Assembly: GCA_902489135.1 (NCBI GenBank)
Contig: CABTYW010000029.1
Location: forward strand, 1 to 25,290
DNA from: an uncultured Synergistaceae bacterium
Lineage (GTDB): Bacteria > Synergistota > Synergistia > Synergistales > Dethiosulfovibrionaceae
DNA: 25,290 bases
Reading direction: 5' to 3'
Position 1 is the first letter of the stretch, and each line of letters begins with the position of its first letter. The notes below the pieces were generated by a model. That model did not search any database, was not told the DNA's origin, and worked only from the letters and a program-made list of their open reading frames with translations. The position numbers were made by a program, and so were the translations under genes. Shown here one piece after another: positions 1 through 8,097 of the stretch.

Positions 1-2
1 GC

Positions 3-1406
3 GACTACGACGTGGACGGCGTGTCTTCCACGGTCATCGCCCTTGAGCTGGCGCAGCAAAGCGGCGCGGTTTCGACGGTCTACTATATTCCCGACCGACG
101 CAGCGAGGGCTACGGTCTTCATGCCCAACGCATGCGTCAAATTATTGCCGATGGTTTCGACACGCTGATTGTGACGGACTGCGGTTCCAAGGACATTGAG
201 GCGGTGGAGCTGGCCAAGGCGGCGGGCATGAGCGTCATGATCTTCGACCACCACGTGGCCGAAGGCGGCGTGGTCAATCTGGAGACGCTGGTCAATCCCC
301 ACGTTGACGGCGACGCGTCGGCCAAAACGCTGTGCGCCGCATCGGTGCTGTGGTGTTGGGCCTGGCAGTCGGGAATTTTGCCCGAGAGGCGTCTTGTCGA
401 ACTCCTGCAGCTGGCAGCGCTGGCCACGATTTCCGACTGTATGCCGCTGGGACCGCTCAATCGGGCCATTACCCGCGAGGGTATCGCCCTGATGCGTCGC
501 TCGCCGCGCCGCGGCCTGCGTGAACTGGCCCTCGCTCTGTGCCCCGGCGATTTTCCCTCCATGATCGACGAAAATCGGCTCGCCATGAAGATCATTCCCT
601 GTCTCAACGCCGCGGGGCGCCTGAAAGTGGCCGATGTGGCGGTGAACGTGCTCTCGGGCATGGGCTCTCAGGAGGAACTTCAGGGCAGTGTGGACGAACT
701 GCTGTCGCTGAACCGCCGCCGGCGCGACATTTCGGCATCCATCTGCGCCTCCATCAACGCGGAGCTGGGTCGAGGCGAGACGGCGCAGGTGCTCTTCGAC
801 GGGTCGTGGCCTGTGGGGATCCTCAGCGCCATCGCCAGCCGTCTGTGTTGCGAACACAATAAAGCCTTCGCCCTGGCGGCGCCTTCGGGCGGCGGAATTC
901 GCGGCACGCTGCGCGTTCCCGCCGGGGCCAACGCCGTGGAACTGCTCAAGGGGCTCGACGATTTGCTTGAGGGATGGGGCGGCCACAAAAGCGCCGCGGG
1001 ATTTTCCGTGGATCAGCTGAAGTGGCCGAGGCTGTCCAAAGAGCTGGACGCTTTGCTCAAGGGCATCAAAACGGAAAATCGCCCCGAAGGGGTGATCGAG
1101 TTTGAGCCCGACCGCATTACCGATGCCATGTGGGATGAGGTGCAGCGCGTGGGGCCCTTCGGCACGGGCAATCCGTCGCCGTCTTTTTTCGTGCCTCTGG
1201 GCATGGATACGGTTTTCGAGCCGCTGGGAAAGCGCGGCCTTCACGCCAAGGTGCGTTTCGGCGGCAATTCGCTGATCGCTTTCAACGGCGCCGGGCAGAT
1301 CAGGCGCATCAAGGGCATCCGCGGCTGGATTTACAGGCCGCGTCCCAATCTGTGGCAGGGGCGGACGAACCTTCAGTACATCGTTGAGGGCATTGTGGTC
1401 GCCTGA
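3..1406 (+). CDS. recJ: Single-stranded-DNA-specific exonuclease RecJ (5' end missing)
   Basis: RecJ degrades single-stranded DNA 5' to 3' in recombination and mismatch repair. The reading frame is open from the first base. It begins inside motif I, DYDVDGVSST, so the true start lies before the window and the GTG at 12 is an internal Val codon. About 467 residues are present; the family is usually near 560-580, so roughly 100 are missing. The DHH phosphoesterase domain shows VTDCGS and then IFDHHVAE, the metal-binding Asp and Asp-His-His set. The DHHA1 domain shows GGHKSAAGF near window residue 330. The last ~100 residues fit the RecJ OB-fold, including a GPFGTGNPSP stretch. The stop is 42 bases before rel. 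In Bacillus-type genomes recJ also sits just before rel and dtd, often with apt between; no apt is present here. The identification rests on the motifs and is firm. Confidence 0.95.
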   Translation, partial: DYDVDGVSSTVIALELAQQSGAVSTVYYIPDRRSEGYGLHAQRMRQIIADGFDTLIVTDCGSKDIEAVELAKAAGMSVMIFDHHVAEGGVVNLETLVNPHVDGDASAKTLCAASVLWCWAWQSGILPERRLVELLQLAALATISDCMPLGPLNRAITREGIALMRRSPRRGLRELALALCPGDFPSMIDENRLAMKIIPCLNAAGRLKVADVAVNVLSGMGSQEELQGSVDELLSLNRRRRDISASICASINAELGRGETAQVLFDGSWPVGILSAIASRLCCEHNKAFALAAPSGGGIRGTLRVPAGANAVELLKGLDDLLEGWGGHKSAAGFSVDQLKWPRLSKELDALLKGIKTENRPEGVIEFEPDRITDAMWDEVQRVGPFGTGNPSPSFFVPLGMDTVFEPLGKRGLHAKVRFGGNSLIAFNGAGQIRRIKGIRGWIYRPRPNLWQGRTNLQYIVEGIVVA

Positions 1407-1448
1407 GCGCCGCACAGCGGCAAAAAGGACTTGAAGGGGGATGAGACC

Positions 1449-3893
1449 ATGGCATCGTCAGAGAAGGGATCCCGCGCCGCCCAAAAGGCGCAGCGGGGAC
1501 AAGTCCCCTCGGAGGCGCTGGGCGCCCCGGTGCGGCAGAGCCCGCCGGGGGCACTTCGTCACCCTGAAGCGGAAGAATTGAAGTTCGACGTGTCGCGTCC
1601 TCCCGCCGAGGGCGGCGCGCCCAATGCGCAGGACGGGGAAAGCGCTCCCGACCGCTCACGAAAAAAGGCGCTGGCGCTGCTTCGCGACAGCTATATGGGG
1701 CGCCTGCCGCCGCCTCAGCGATCGGTGACGGTGAACTTCGCCTGGCAGGAGCTGTGGAGCAAGGCGTCGCGCTATATTCCTGAAGATGACCTGAAAAAAC
1801 TGGGCGAGACGCTGGTTTTTGCCGCTCAGGCTCACGGCGAGCAGATGCGCGCTTCCGGCGAGCCCTACATTATTCATCCCGTTTACGTCACCTCCATTTT
1901 GGCGGACATGCGCCTTGACCTGCCCACCCTTCAGGCGGCTCTGCTTCATGACGTCCTGGAGGACACGGCGGTCACCGCCGACGAGATGAAGTCCAAGTTC
2001 GGCCCCACCGTGGAAATGCTGGTGGACGGCGTAACCAAGCTGGGAAAGCTGCACTTCAAAAGTTTTGAGGATTATCAGGCGGAAAATCTGCGGAAAATGT
2101 TTCTCGTCATGGCCAAAGACATTCGCGTGGTGCTCATCAAGCTGGCCGACCGCACTCACAACATGCGCAGCCTCGGCGCGCTGCGTCGCGACAAACAGCA
2201 GAGAATTGCCAAGGAAACCCTTGAAATCTATGCGCCGCTGGCTCATCGTCTGGGAATTTACCAGGTGAAGCGCACTCTGGAAGACCTGGCTTTCAAGTAC
2301 TACGATCCGGCCATGTACTACGATATCAAGCGCCGCGTGAAAAAACGTCTTCCCGAGCGCGAGGGCATCGTCAATCAGGCCATGGACATTTTGAGCGACC
2401 GCCTCAAGGCCATGGACATCAAGGCCAGCGTCAAGGGGCGCGCCAAACATTTTTACAGCATCTTCGAGAAGATGAACCGCAAAAAGCTCTCGGTGGAGCA
2501 GCTCTATGACCTGCTGGCGATGCGGGTCATCGTGGAGGACGTGACCACCTGCTACACCGTTTTGGGCGTGGTCCACACGCTGTGGAAGCCCATTCCCGGA
2601 CAGTTCGACGATTACATCGCCAATCCCAAGAACAATATGTACAAGTCGCTGCACACCACCGTCATCGGGCCTCAGGGCGAACCCATGGAGGTGCAGATCC
2701 GGACGTGGGAGATGAACTGGCTGGCGGAATACGGCGTGGCCGCTCACTGGCGTTACAAAGAAGGGCAGGCTCACATCGACGAGCTGGACAACAAGCTGGA
2801 GTGGATCCGCAAGGCCCTTGAAGACGGTCAGGAGACCAACAATCAGGAGTTCATGGAGCGCCTCAGAGACGACGTGCTGACGTCCGACGTCTTCGTGTTC
2901 ACTCCCGAGGGCGACGTGAAAAGCCTGCCCCGCGGGTCCTGCCCCGTGGACTTCGCCTACGCCGTTCACAGCAAAGTGGGCGAGCAGTATGTGGGCGCCA
3001 TGGTCAACAACCGTATTGTGGCCGCCGATTACGTGCTGCATAACGGCGACATCGTCAAAATCATGACGTCGCCTCAGGGAAAGCCCTCGCGCGACTGGGC
3101 GAATTTCGTCAAAAGCAGCAAAGCCAAATCGCGCATCAGAATCTACTTCAAGAAGCTGGACTCTCTGGAAAAAAGCGGAAATATGGCCCGCGGGCGCGAG
3201 CTGCTGGAGCGCGATCTGAAAAACCGTTTGGGCGCGGCCTTCACATCCATGGACGACCTGATGCCCTTCGTCGGCCGCATCGCCCGCGACGTGAGTTGCA
3301 GCAACGCCGATGACGTCCTGGCGGCTCTGGGAGCGGGCGCTTTGGGAGTTTCCGGCGTCGCTCAGAAAGTCTGCGCGGCCTTGAACGCTCCCGCGCAGGG
3401 CGCGCCGCAAAGCGCCGAAGAACCGGGATCTCAGATCGCTCACGGCTTTGCCAACACCGACGCCGACGTGATTGTCGAGGGCGCGTCGGGCATTGCCGTC
3501 ACGCTGGCTCAGTGCTGTCAGCCCGTTCCCGGCGACGCCATCGTGGGCTATTCCGCCAAAGTGCGCGGCATTATGGTGCATCGCGAGAACTGTCCCAGAA
3601 TAGAAAAGGCTCCCGGCGATCGGCTGATTTCCGTCAGCTGGGGCAACACCGAAAAGAAAAAGTACAGCGCGCGGGTCATTATCGACGCGCTGGACCGCAC
3701 GGGGCTCTTCGGCGACGTGGCGCAGCTTTGCGCCACCAACGGCGTCAACATCGCTTCACTGATGGCCACTCAAATGGGCAGCGGCAACTCGCGCGTAAAA
3801 ATGGACTTGCTGGTGAAGGATCTTGAGCAGCTTTACGCGGTGATCGCGAAGCTCAACGGCATCAAAGACGTCATCAACGTTTATAGGGGGTAG
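1449..3893 (+). CDS. rel: RelA/SpoT-family (p)ppGpp synthetase/hydrolase
   Basis: Long Rel enzyme of the stringent response, making and probably degrading (p)ppGpp. The ATG at 1449 is preferred because AAGGGGG ends 8 bases upstream; an in-frame TTG at 1431 lacks a good site. The product is 814 residues against a usual 720-750. The excess is a low-complexity Ala/Pro/Gly/Arg-rich N-terminus (about residues 1-90). Order: HD hydrolase (His143; His167-Asp168 in LLHDVLEDT; later KLADRTHNMR), synthetase domain (QFDDYIANPK at 385-394, then YKSLHTT), TGS (from about 480, DVFVFTPEGDVK), zinc-binding region (Cys689-Cys690 in AQCCQPVPGD, then VHRENC), and a C-terminal ACT domain ending in INVYRG. The hydrolase motif is intact as in bifunctional Rel/SpoT. 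The synthetase motif is QFDD, closer to the ExDD of monofunctional RelA than to RxKD. The stop TAG is 5 bases before dtd. Confidence 0.96.
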   Translation: MASSEKGSRAAQKAQRGQVPSEALGAPVRQSPPGALRHPEAEELKFDVSRPPAEGGAPNAQDGESAPDRSRKKALALLRDSYMGRLPPPQRSVTVNFAWQELWSKASRYIPEDDLKKLGETLVFAAQAHGEQMRASGEPYIIHPVYVTSILADMRLDLPTLQAALLHDVLEDTAVTADEMKSKFGPTVEMLVDGVTKLGKLHFKSFEDYQAENLRKMFLVMAKDIRVVLIKLADRTHNMRSLGALRRDKQQRIAKETLEIYAPLAHRLGIYQVKRTLEDLAFKYYDPAMYYDIKRRVKKRLPEREGIVNQAMDILSDRLKAMDIKASVKGRAKHFYSIFEKMNRKKLSVEQLYDLLAMRVIVEDVTTCYTVLGVVHTLWKPIPGQFDDYIANPKNNMYKSLHTTVIGPQGEPMEVQIRTWEMNWLAEYGVAAHWRYKEGQAHIDELDNKLEWIRKALEDGQETNNQEFMERLRDDVLTSDVFVFTPEGDVKSLPRGSCPVDFAYAVHSKVGEQYVGAMVNNRIVAADYVLHNGDIVKIMTSPQGKPSRDWANFVKSSKAKSRIRIYFKKLDSLEKSGNMARGRELLERDLKNRLGAAFTSMDDLMPFVGRIARDVSCSNADDVLAALGAGALGVSGVAQKVCAALNAPAQGAPQSAEEPGSQIAHGFANTDADVIVEGASGIAVTLAQCCQPVPGDAIVGYSAKVRGIMVHRENCPRIEKAPGDRLISVSWGNTEKKKYSARVIIDALDRTGLFGDVAQLCATNGVNIASLMATQMGSGNSRVKMDLLVKDLEQLYAVIAKLNGIKDVINVYRG

Positions 3894-3898
3894 GGGCC

Positions 3899-4348
3899 AT
3901 GAGAGCGGTAGTGCAGCGCGTAACTTCCGCGTCGGTGGATTCGGAGGGCGTCCGAAGCGGCGCCGTCGGGAAGGGATTCTGTGTCCTGCTGGGCGTGGCG
4001 TGCGACGACACCGAAGAGGACGCGGCGTGGCTGGCGGAGAAAATCGTCAATCTTCGGGTTTTCGAGGATGAAACGGGAAAGATGAACCGATCGCTGGCTG
4101 ACGTGGGCGGCCAAATGCTGGTGGTGTCGCAGTTCACCCTTTACGGCGACTGTCGGCGGGGACGCCGTCCTTCCTTCAGCGCGGCCGCGCGCCCCGACCG
4201 GGCCCAAGAGCTCTACCGCCGGTTCGTCGGAGACGTCGGGGCTCTGGGAATTCACGTCGAAACGGGAGTTTTTCGGACCATGATGACTGTGAACATCGTC
4301 AATGACGGTCCCGTCACCTTAATTATTGACACTTGGGAGAGAAAATAA
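3899..4348 (+). CDS. dtd: D-aminoacyl-tRNA deacylase
   Basis: Dtd hydrolyses D-amino acids (and glycine mischarged on tRNA-Ala) from tRNA, a cytosolic proofreading step. The 149-residue product is typical in length. It opens with MRAVVQRV, carries the active-site SQFTLYGD (Ser77-Gln78) and ends with the NDGPVT motif that bears the Gly-cisPro chirality filter. The ribosome binding site is the GGGGTAGGGG that overlaps the rel stop codon, so rel and dtd are probably translationally coupled. The rel-dtd pairing is common in Gram-positive and related bacteria. The stop TAA shares one base with the next start (TAATG at 4346-4350). Nothing looks truncated. Confidence 0.96.
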   Translation: MRAVVQRVTSASVDSEGVRSGAVGKGFCVLLGVACDDTEEDAAWLAEKIVNLRVFEDETGKMNRSLADVGGQMLVVSQFTLYGDCRRGRRPSFSAAARPDRAQELYRRFVGDVGALGIHVETGVFRTMMTVNIVNDGPVTLIIDTWERK

Positions 4349-4989
4349 TGAATTACAAACGCATTCCTCTGGGCCCCATCTGGACCAATTCCTATGTGAT
4401 CGACGACGGCAACGGCATTGCGGTGTGCTGTGACGTGGGCGGCGATCCCGCCGACGTTCTGGCCTATCTTCGCAACGAAAAGCTCAGTCTGACGGCCATC
4501 GTGCTGACTCACGGGCACATGGACCACATTCTCGGCGCCGCCGATCTCATCGATGCCACGGGCGCCGAAATTTACGTTCCCGAACAGGATCTGAGCCTTC
4601 TGACCGATCCCGACAGAAATCTGGCCGGGGAGTTCGGCTACGAGGTCCGTCCCGTAACGCCTGACCATCGGGTGCACGACGGCGACGTCTTCACAGTCGG
4701 CGGAATGACTTTTACGGCGCTTCACACGCCGGGGCACACCTGCGGCAGCACCTGTTATCTTGTCCGGCAGGGCGATGAAAAAATGCTTCTGTCGGGCGAC
4801 ACGCTTTTTGCGCGCAGCATCGGACGAACCGATCTGGTGGAAGGCGATCCGGTGGCCATGACGCGCTCTCTGGAGCGCCTGAAGGCGCTGAAGGGCGATA
4901 TGCCCGTGCTTCCGGGCCACGGTCCTGAAACTACCCTTGAAAAGGAGCGTCGGTGGAATCCCTTCCTGACAGGGGAACGCAGTTTATGA
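4348..4989 (+). CDS. Metallo-beta-lactamase-fold hydrolase, glyoxalase II-like
   Basis: A 213-residue MBL-fold metallohydrolase of the YcbL/glyoxalase II-like group. The zinc ligands are visible: THGHMDH with His55, His57, Asp59 and His60, then HTPGHTCGST, then SGDTLF, and PGHGPET near the C-terminus. The short length, without the C-terminal helical domain of true glyoxalase II, fits the stand-alone hydrolases often annotated as hydroxyacylglutathione hydrolase-like. The substrate cannot be told from sequence. I chose ATG 4348 because it overlaps the dtd stop by one base and has GGGAGAG about 6 bases upstream; a TTG at 4333 inside dtd is less likely. Its stop overlaps the radC start as ATGA. 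Its place behind rel and dtd is a common arrangement but does not reveal the substrate. Confidence 0.9.
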   Translation: MNYKRIPLGPIWTNSYVIDDGNGIAVCCDVGGDPADVLAYLRNEKLSLTAIVLTHGHMDHILGAADLIDATGAEIYVPEQDLSLLTDPDRNLAGEFGYEVRPVTPDHRVHDGDVFTVGGMTFTALHTPGHTCGSTCYLVRQGDEKMLLSGDTLFARSIGRTDLVEGDPVAMTRSLERLKALKGDMPVLPGHGPETTLEKERRWNPFLTGERSL

Positions 4990-5720
4990 CGGCGCTGAAA
5001 ATGGAGCCGCAGGAGCGCCCGCGGGAACGGCTCATTGCCTGCGGCCCCGAGGCGCTTAAGGACGAAGAACTTCTGGCCATCTTGTTTTCCACGGGCAGAA
5101 AGGGCGTTGACGTGGTTAAAATGTCCGCGGAGCTGCTGGATCGCTACGGGAGTCTTAAAAACCTGTCGCGCGCGTCGGTGGCCGAGCTGGTCAGCCGAAA
5201 GGACAGCGATGCCGTCAAGGGCATCGGAAAAGCCAAGGCCGTTCAAATCCTCGCGGCTCTTGAGCTGGGAAAACGCGCCGCTTCCCAAAAGCGGAGCGGC
5301 GGGACGCTGGAAGAGGAGCTTCAACGGTGGGCGCAGGCCTTCAAAGACGAAGAGCGCGAATTTATCGTCGCCGTTTTTCTCGACAGTCGCGGTCGCCCCA
5401 TCGCCGACGACCGTCTTTCCTACGGCGGTCTCGACGGCGCTTCGCTGGACATGCCCTATCTCATGCGCCGCGCTGTGCGTGTGGGCTGTTCCTCTCTGGC
5501 GCTGATTCATAACCATCCCGACGGCACGTCGGAGGCAAGTCCCGACGACCTCTGTCTGTCGCGGGGCACGGAAAAAATGCTCAGCGTACTCAACATCGGA
5601 TTTTGCGGCCATTACATCGCTGCAGCGGGAAAAGCCGTCAGAATTCCCGACGGCGCTTCGGGCGCCGACAGCCTCCGAAGGGAGGACATCGGGGCGGCGT
5701 GCGGCGGCCGTTCTCTATAA
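4986..5720 (+). CDS. radC: RadC/JAMM-domain protein (UPF0758)
   Basis: RadC-family protein of about 244 residues. The N-terminus has RPRERL and a helix-hairpin-helix region (VKGIGKAKAVQI). The C-terminus is a JAMM/MPN metalloprotease-like domain with the zinc motif HNHPDG at His175-Asp179, followed by the family Asp in SPDD. The biochemical role is unsettled in the family; the old link with DNA repair in Escherichia coli has not held up. I prefer ATG 4986, which overlaps the upstream stop as ATGA and gives the usual short leader before RPRERL. A GTG at 4953, 5 bases after AAGGAG, is a real alternative that would add 11 residues. radC directly before mreB is a widespread arrangement. The stop lies 70 bases before mreB. 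Confidence 0.93.
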   Translation: MTALKMEPQERPRERLIACGPEALKDEELLAILFSTGRKGVDVVKMSAELLDRYGSLKNLSRASVAELVSRKDSDAVKGIGKAKAVQILAALELGKRAASQKRSGGTLEEELQRWAQAFKDEEREFIVAVFLDSRGRPIADDRLSYGGLDGASLDMPYLMRRAVRVGCSSLALIHNHPDGTSEASPDDLCLSRGTEKMLSVLNIGFCGHYIAAAGKAVRIPDGASGADSLRREDIGAACGGRSL

Positions 5721-5723
5721 AAA

Positions 5724-5745
5724 CGCGCGCGGCGCGCGCGGCGCG
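5724..5745. repeat. Tandem 9-bp GC repeat in the radC-mreB gap
   Basis: CGCGCGCGG occurs twice in direct tandem (5724-5732 and 5733-5741), followed by a partial third copy, CGCG. The tract is almost pure alternating CG and can also fold back on itself. It sits between the radC stop and the mreB ribosome binding site. No function can be read from it. Confidence 0.6.
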
Positions 5746-5790
5746 TGACGCACGCGGCGAAGCGAAGAATGAAGCGAAGGAGGAACCAGT

Positions 5791-6837
5791 GTGGCTCTTT
5801 TTAACAGATTGGGCGGCGTGGGCATCGGCATCGACCTGGGCACGGCCAACATCGTGGTGTTTCAGAGCGACCGGGGCATAGTTTTTGACGAGCCTTCCTG
5901 CGTCGCCGTGCGCAAAATGCCCAAGGGCGGCGCTGAAATTATCGCCTACGGCCATGAAGCGAAGTCCATGGTGGGCAAAACTCCCGTGGGCGTATCGGTC
6001 ATTAAACCGCTTCGCGACGGCGTGATCGCCAACTTCGACATGACCGAGGCGGTTCTCCGTCATTTTGTGACGCTGGCCTGTCAGGTCGGCCATTTCTCCG
6101 GTCCTCACGTCGTCGTTTCCGTTCCCGCCAAGGTGACGGAGGTGGAGCGCCGCGCCGTGGTGGACGCGGCTCTGGGTGCCGGCGCGCGGGAGGCTTACAT
6201 TATCGACGAACCTCTGGCGGCGGCATTGGGCGCAGGGCTCCCCATCGCCGCGCCGGAAGGCAGCATGGTGCTTGACATCGGAGCGGGAACCAGTGAAGTG
6301 GCGGTAATCTCTCTGGGCGGCCTGGTGGTGAACAACTCGCTGCGCATCGCCGGCGACGGCATGGATGAAGCCATTGTCAGCCTTTTTCGCCAGAAGCACG
6401 CGCTGTTTATCGGCGAAAGCACGGCGGAAAATGTGAAAATCCAAATCGGCTCGGTGACGCCGCTGAAAGAGGAAATGGAAATCGAGGTGAAGGGGCGGGA
6501 TCTGGCCGACGGTCTGCCCAAGGTGTGCCGAGTCAGCTCCGTGGAAGTGCGCGAGGCGCTGGCGCCCATCATCTCGCGCATCGAAGACATGGTGAAGGTG
6601 GCGCTTGAGCAGACGCCTCCCGAACTTTCAAGGGACATTGTGGACAACGGCATCGTGCTGACGGGCGGAGCCTCTCAGCTTCGAGGTCTGACGAAGAAAT
6701 TGACGGGCGTGCTCAATGCGCCGGTCATTCTTGCCGAGGATCCCATTCATGCCGTGATCAACGGCGTGGGCATGACGCTTCAGAATTTGGGCGATATGAA
6801 AACCATTCTGACCACTGTCCACAAGAGCCAGATGTAG
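5791..6837 (+). CDS. mreB: Rod shape-determining protein MreB
   Basis: Actin-like protein that forms membrane-bound filaments and guides lateral cell-wall synthesis. The 348-residue length is standard. Actin-fold ATPase elements: phosphate-1 loop GIDLGTAN near residue 13, phosphate-2 loop LDIGAGTSEVAV, and the adenosine motif GIVLTGGASQLRGL near residue 290. The GTG start at 5791 is supported by AAGGAGG 7 bases upstream and by the usual MreB N-terminus (MALFNRLGG, with the hydrophobic residues that touch the membrane). It heads the mreB-mreC-mreD-mrdA-minCDE-rodA run. I see no clear promoter in the 70-base gap before it, so it may be read from upstream. The mreC start is 7 bases past the stop. 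Confidence 0.97.
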   Translation: MALFNRLGGVGIGIDLGTANIVVFQSDRGIVFDEPSCVAVRKMPKGGAEIIAYGHEAKSMVGKTPVGVSVIKPLRDGVIANFDMTEAVLRHFVTLACQVGHFSGPHVVVSVPAKVTEVERRAVVDAALGAGAREAYIIDEPLAAALGAGLPIAAPEGSMVLDIGAGTSEVAVISLGGLVVNNSLRIAGDGMDEAIVSLFRQKHALFIGESTAENVKIQIGSVTPLKEEMEIEVKGRDLADGLPKVCRVSSVEVREALAPIISRIEDMVKVALEQTPPELSRDIVDNGIVLTGGASQLRGLTKKLTGVLNAPVILAEDPIHAVINGVGMTLQNLGDMKTILTTVHKSQM

Positions 6838-6844
6838 CACCGCC

Positions 6845-7621
6845 ATGCCTCAGCCTCGTCATTTTGAGAGAGAACTGATCGTCTCTCTGGTCTGCATCGT
6901 GGGCTGCGCGGCGCTTGCGCTTGTTTCCGCGGGGCGTCCGGCGGCGAAAAGCGTCATGAACGTCGCCTCGAGGCTGCTCAGTCCGTTGGAGAAGCCGGCG
7001 TCGGCGGCGAAAAGCGAAATCGACCTGTTTTTTCACTGGACGGCCGAACGGCGAAGCCTTTTGACAGAGCTGGCGGAGCTGCGCGAAGAAAACCGCGGTC
7101 TGCGGCTTCTGGCGGGCGAAAGGGCCTCGGAGAAATTGAAAAAGTATGTGCGCCCGGGCAACCGCTATGCCGTCGTGTTTCGCGATCCCGCCGAATGGTG
7201 GGATTTCATGAAGATCGACGCGGGAGCCGACAGTTGCGAGCCCGGTGCGGCGGTATTGGACGGCTCCGATCTGGTGGGCGTTGTGGACTCCTGCGAGAAG
7301 GGGAGCGCCTGGGTGCGCCTCATGAGCAGCGAGGATTTTTATGTGCCCGTGGTGGTGGAAGAAACCCGCGAGATCGGCGTGGTGACCGGCGACAGCGAGG
7401 GCGGGGTCTGGCTCAAATATCTGCCCGCCGACGGCCGCTACGCTCCGGGGATGAAGGTTTTTACCGTGCTGGGCGCCCGTCTGCCGCCGGGGCTGCCGGT
7501 GGGAGAGCTGACGGACGAACGGCGTTCCATCTCTCCGGGCATTGACGAATATCGAATCAGAACCGGCGCCGACCTTTTCAGACTGCAATATGTGAACGTC
7601 GTCGAAGTGAAAGAGCCATGA
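6845..7621 (+). CDS. mreC: Rod shape-determining protein MreC
   Basis: MreC is a periplasmic scaffold anchored in the inner membrane; it bridges MreB/MreD and PBP2 in the elongasome. The 258 residues show a single N-terminal membrane anchor (about 11-29, LIVSLVCIVGCAALALVSAG), a short coiled-coil region (about 60-95, rich in Glu/Leu/Arg) and then the beta-rich MreC core with the late segment GMKVFTVLGARLPPGLPVG. No good Shine-Dalgarno sequence precedes ATG 6845. Only 7 bases separate it from the mreB stop, so coupled translation is likely. The stop overlaps the mreD start as ATGA. Length is near the short end of the family and the gene looks complete. Confidence 0.94.
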   Translation: MPQPRHFERELIVSLVCIVGCAALALVSAGRPAAKSVMNVASRLLSPLEKPASAAKSEIDLFFHWTAERRSLLTELAELREENRGLRLLAGERASEKLKKYVRPGNRYAVVFRDPAEWWDFMKIDAGADSCEPGAAVLDGSDLVGVVDSCEKGSAWVRLMSSEDFYVPVVVEETREIGVVTGDSEGGVWLKYLPADGRYAPGMKVFTVLGARLPPGLPVGELTDERRSISPGIDEYRIRTGADLFRLQYVNVVEVKEP

Positions 7622-8097
7622 ACAAATTTCTTGTTCTCGCTTTGAGCTGGTACGCTCAGGATCTGCTTCAGATCTTTATGACGCAGACGTGGCTGGCTCC
7701 CGAAATTTACGTCATCGCGCTGGTTCGGTGCGCCACCCGGCGCGGCGAGGAGAACTCGCTGCGCTGGATTGCCGCCGCCGTCGCCGGCGGTCTGCTCATG
7801 GACGTGCGGTGGATCGGCGTGCCGGGGTTCTGCGGCGCTCTGTACACGGCGGCGCTTTTTACGGCGCGGGGACTGTGGTTCCAAATTCCCGCCGCCAACC
7901 GCCGGATGCTGCCCTTTACGGTGATCACCGGAGGGCTGTGCATGCTCCTGACGCCATTTCGCTTGAGCCTGTGGGAGCGGAGCGTCATTGCCGGACGGAT
8001 TTTTTCGGTGGTGTCGCTGCAGTGGCTGCTGACGGCGGCGGTCCTTATTCTTTTTGCGCTGACGAGGTTCCGCGGTTATGACGACGAAGATCTTTAA
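7618..8097 (+). CDS. mreD: Rod shape-determining protein MreD
   Basis: A 159-residue integral membrane protein, assigned mainly from position between mreC and the PBP2 gene and from its hydrophobic profile of about five membrane segments. MreD sequences are poorly conserved, so there is no diagnostic catalytic motif. A MDVRW stretch around residue 61 fits the acidic/aromatic position seen in the family. The start ATG overlaps the mreC stop (ATGA). The last 20 bases overlap the start of the PBP2 gene in another frame, which implies tight coupling. Predicted role: membrane partner of MreB and MreC in the elongasome. Confidence 0.88.
   Translation: MNKFLVLALSWYAQDLLQIFMTQTWLAPEIYVIALVRCATRRGEENSLRWIAAAVAGGLLMDVRWIGVPGFCGALYTAALFTARGLWFQIPAANRRMLPFTVITGGLCMLLTPFRLSLWERSVIAGRIFSVVSLQWLLTAAVLILFALTRFRGYDDEDL

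Noticed and set aside
12..14. GTG as the start codon of recJ
   Set aside because: This codon is the Val within the DYDVDG motif, and the frame is open to the window edge, so the gene is simply cut by the window.
1656..3581. Long open frame on the minus strand opposite rel (641 codons)
   Set aside because: It mirrors a firmly identified gene, arises from GC-rich codon bias, is His/Val/Gln-rich with no recognisable domain, and has no supporting start context.
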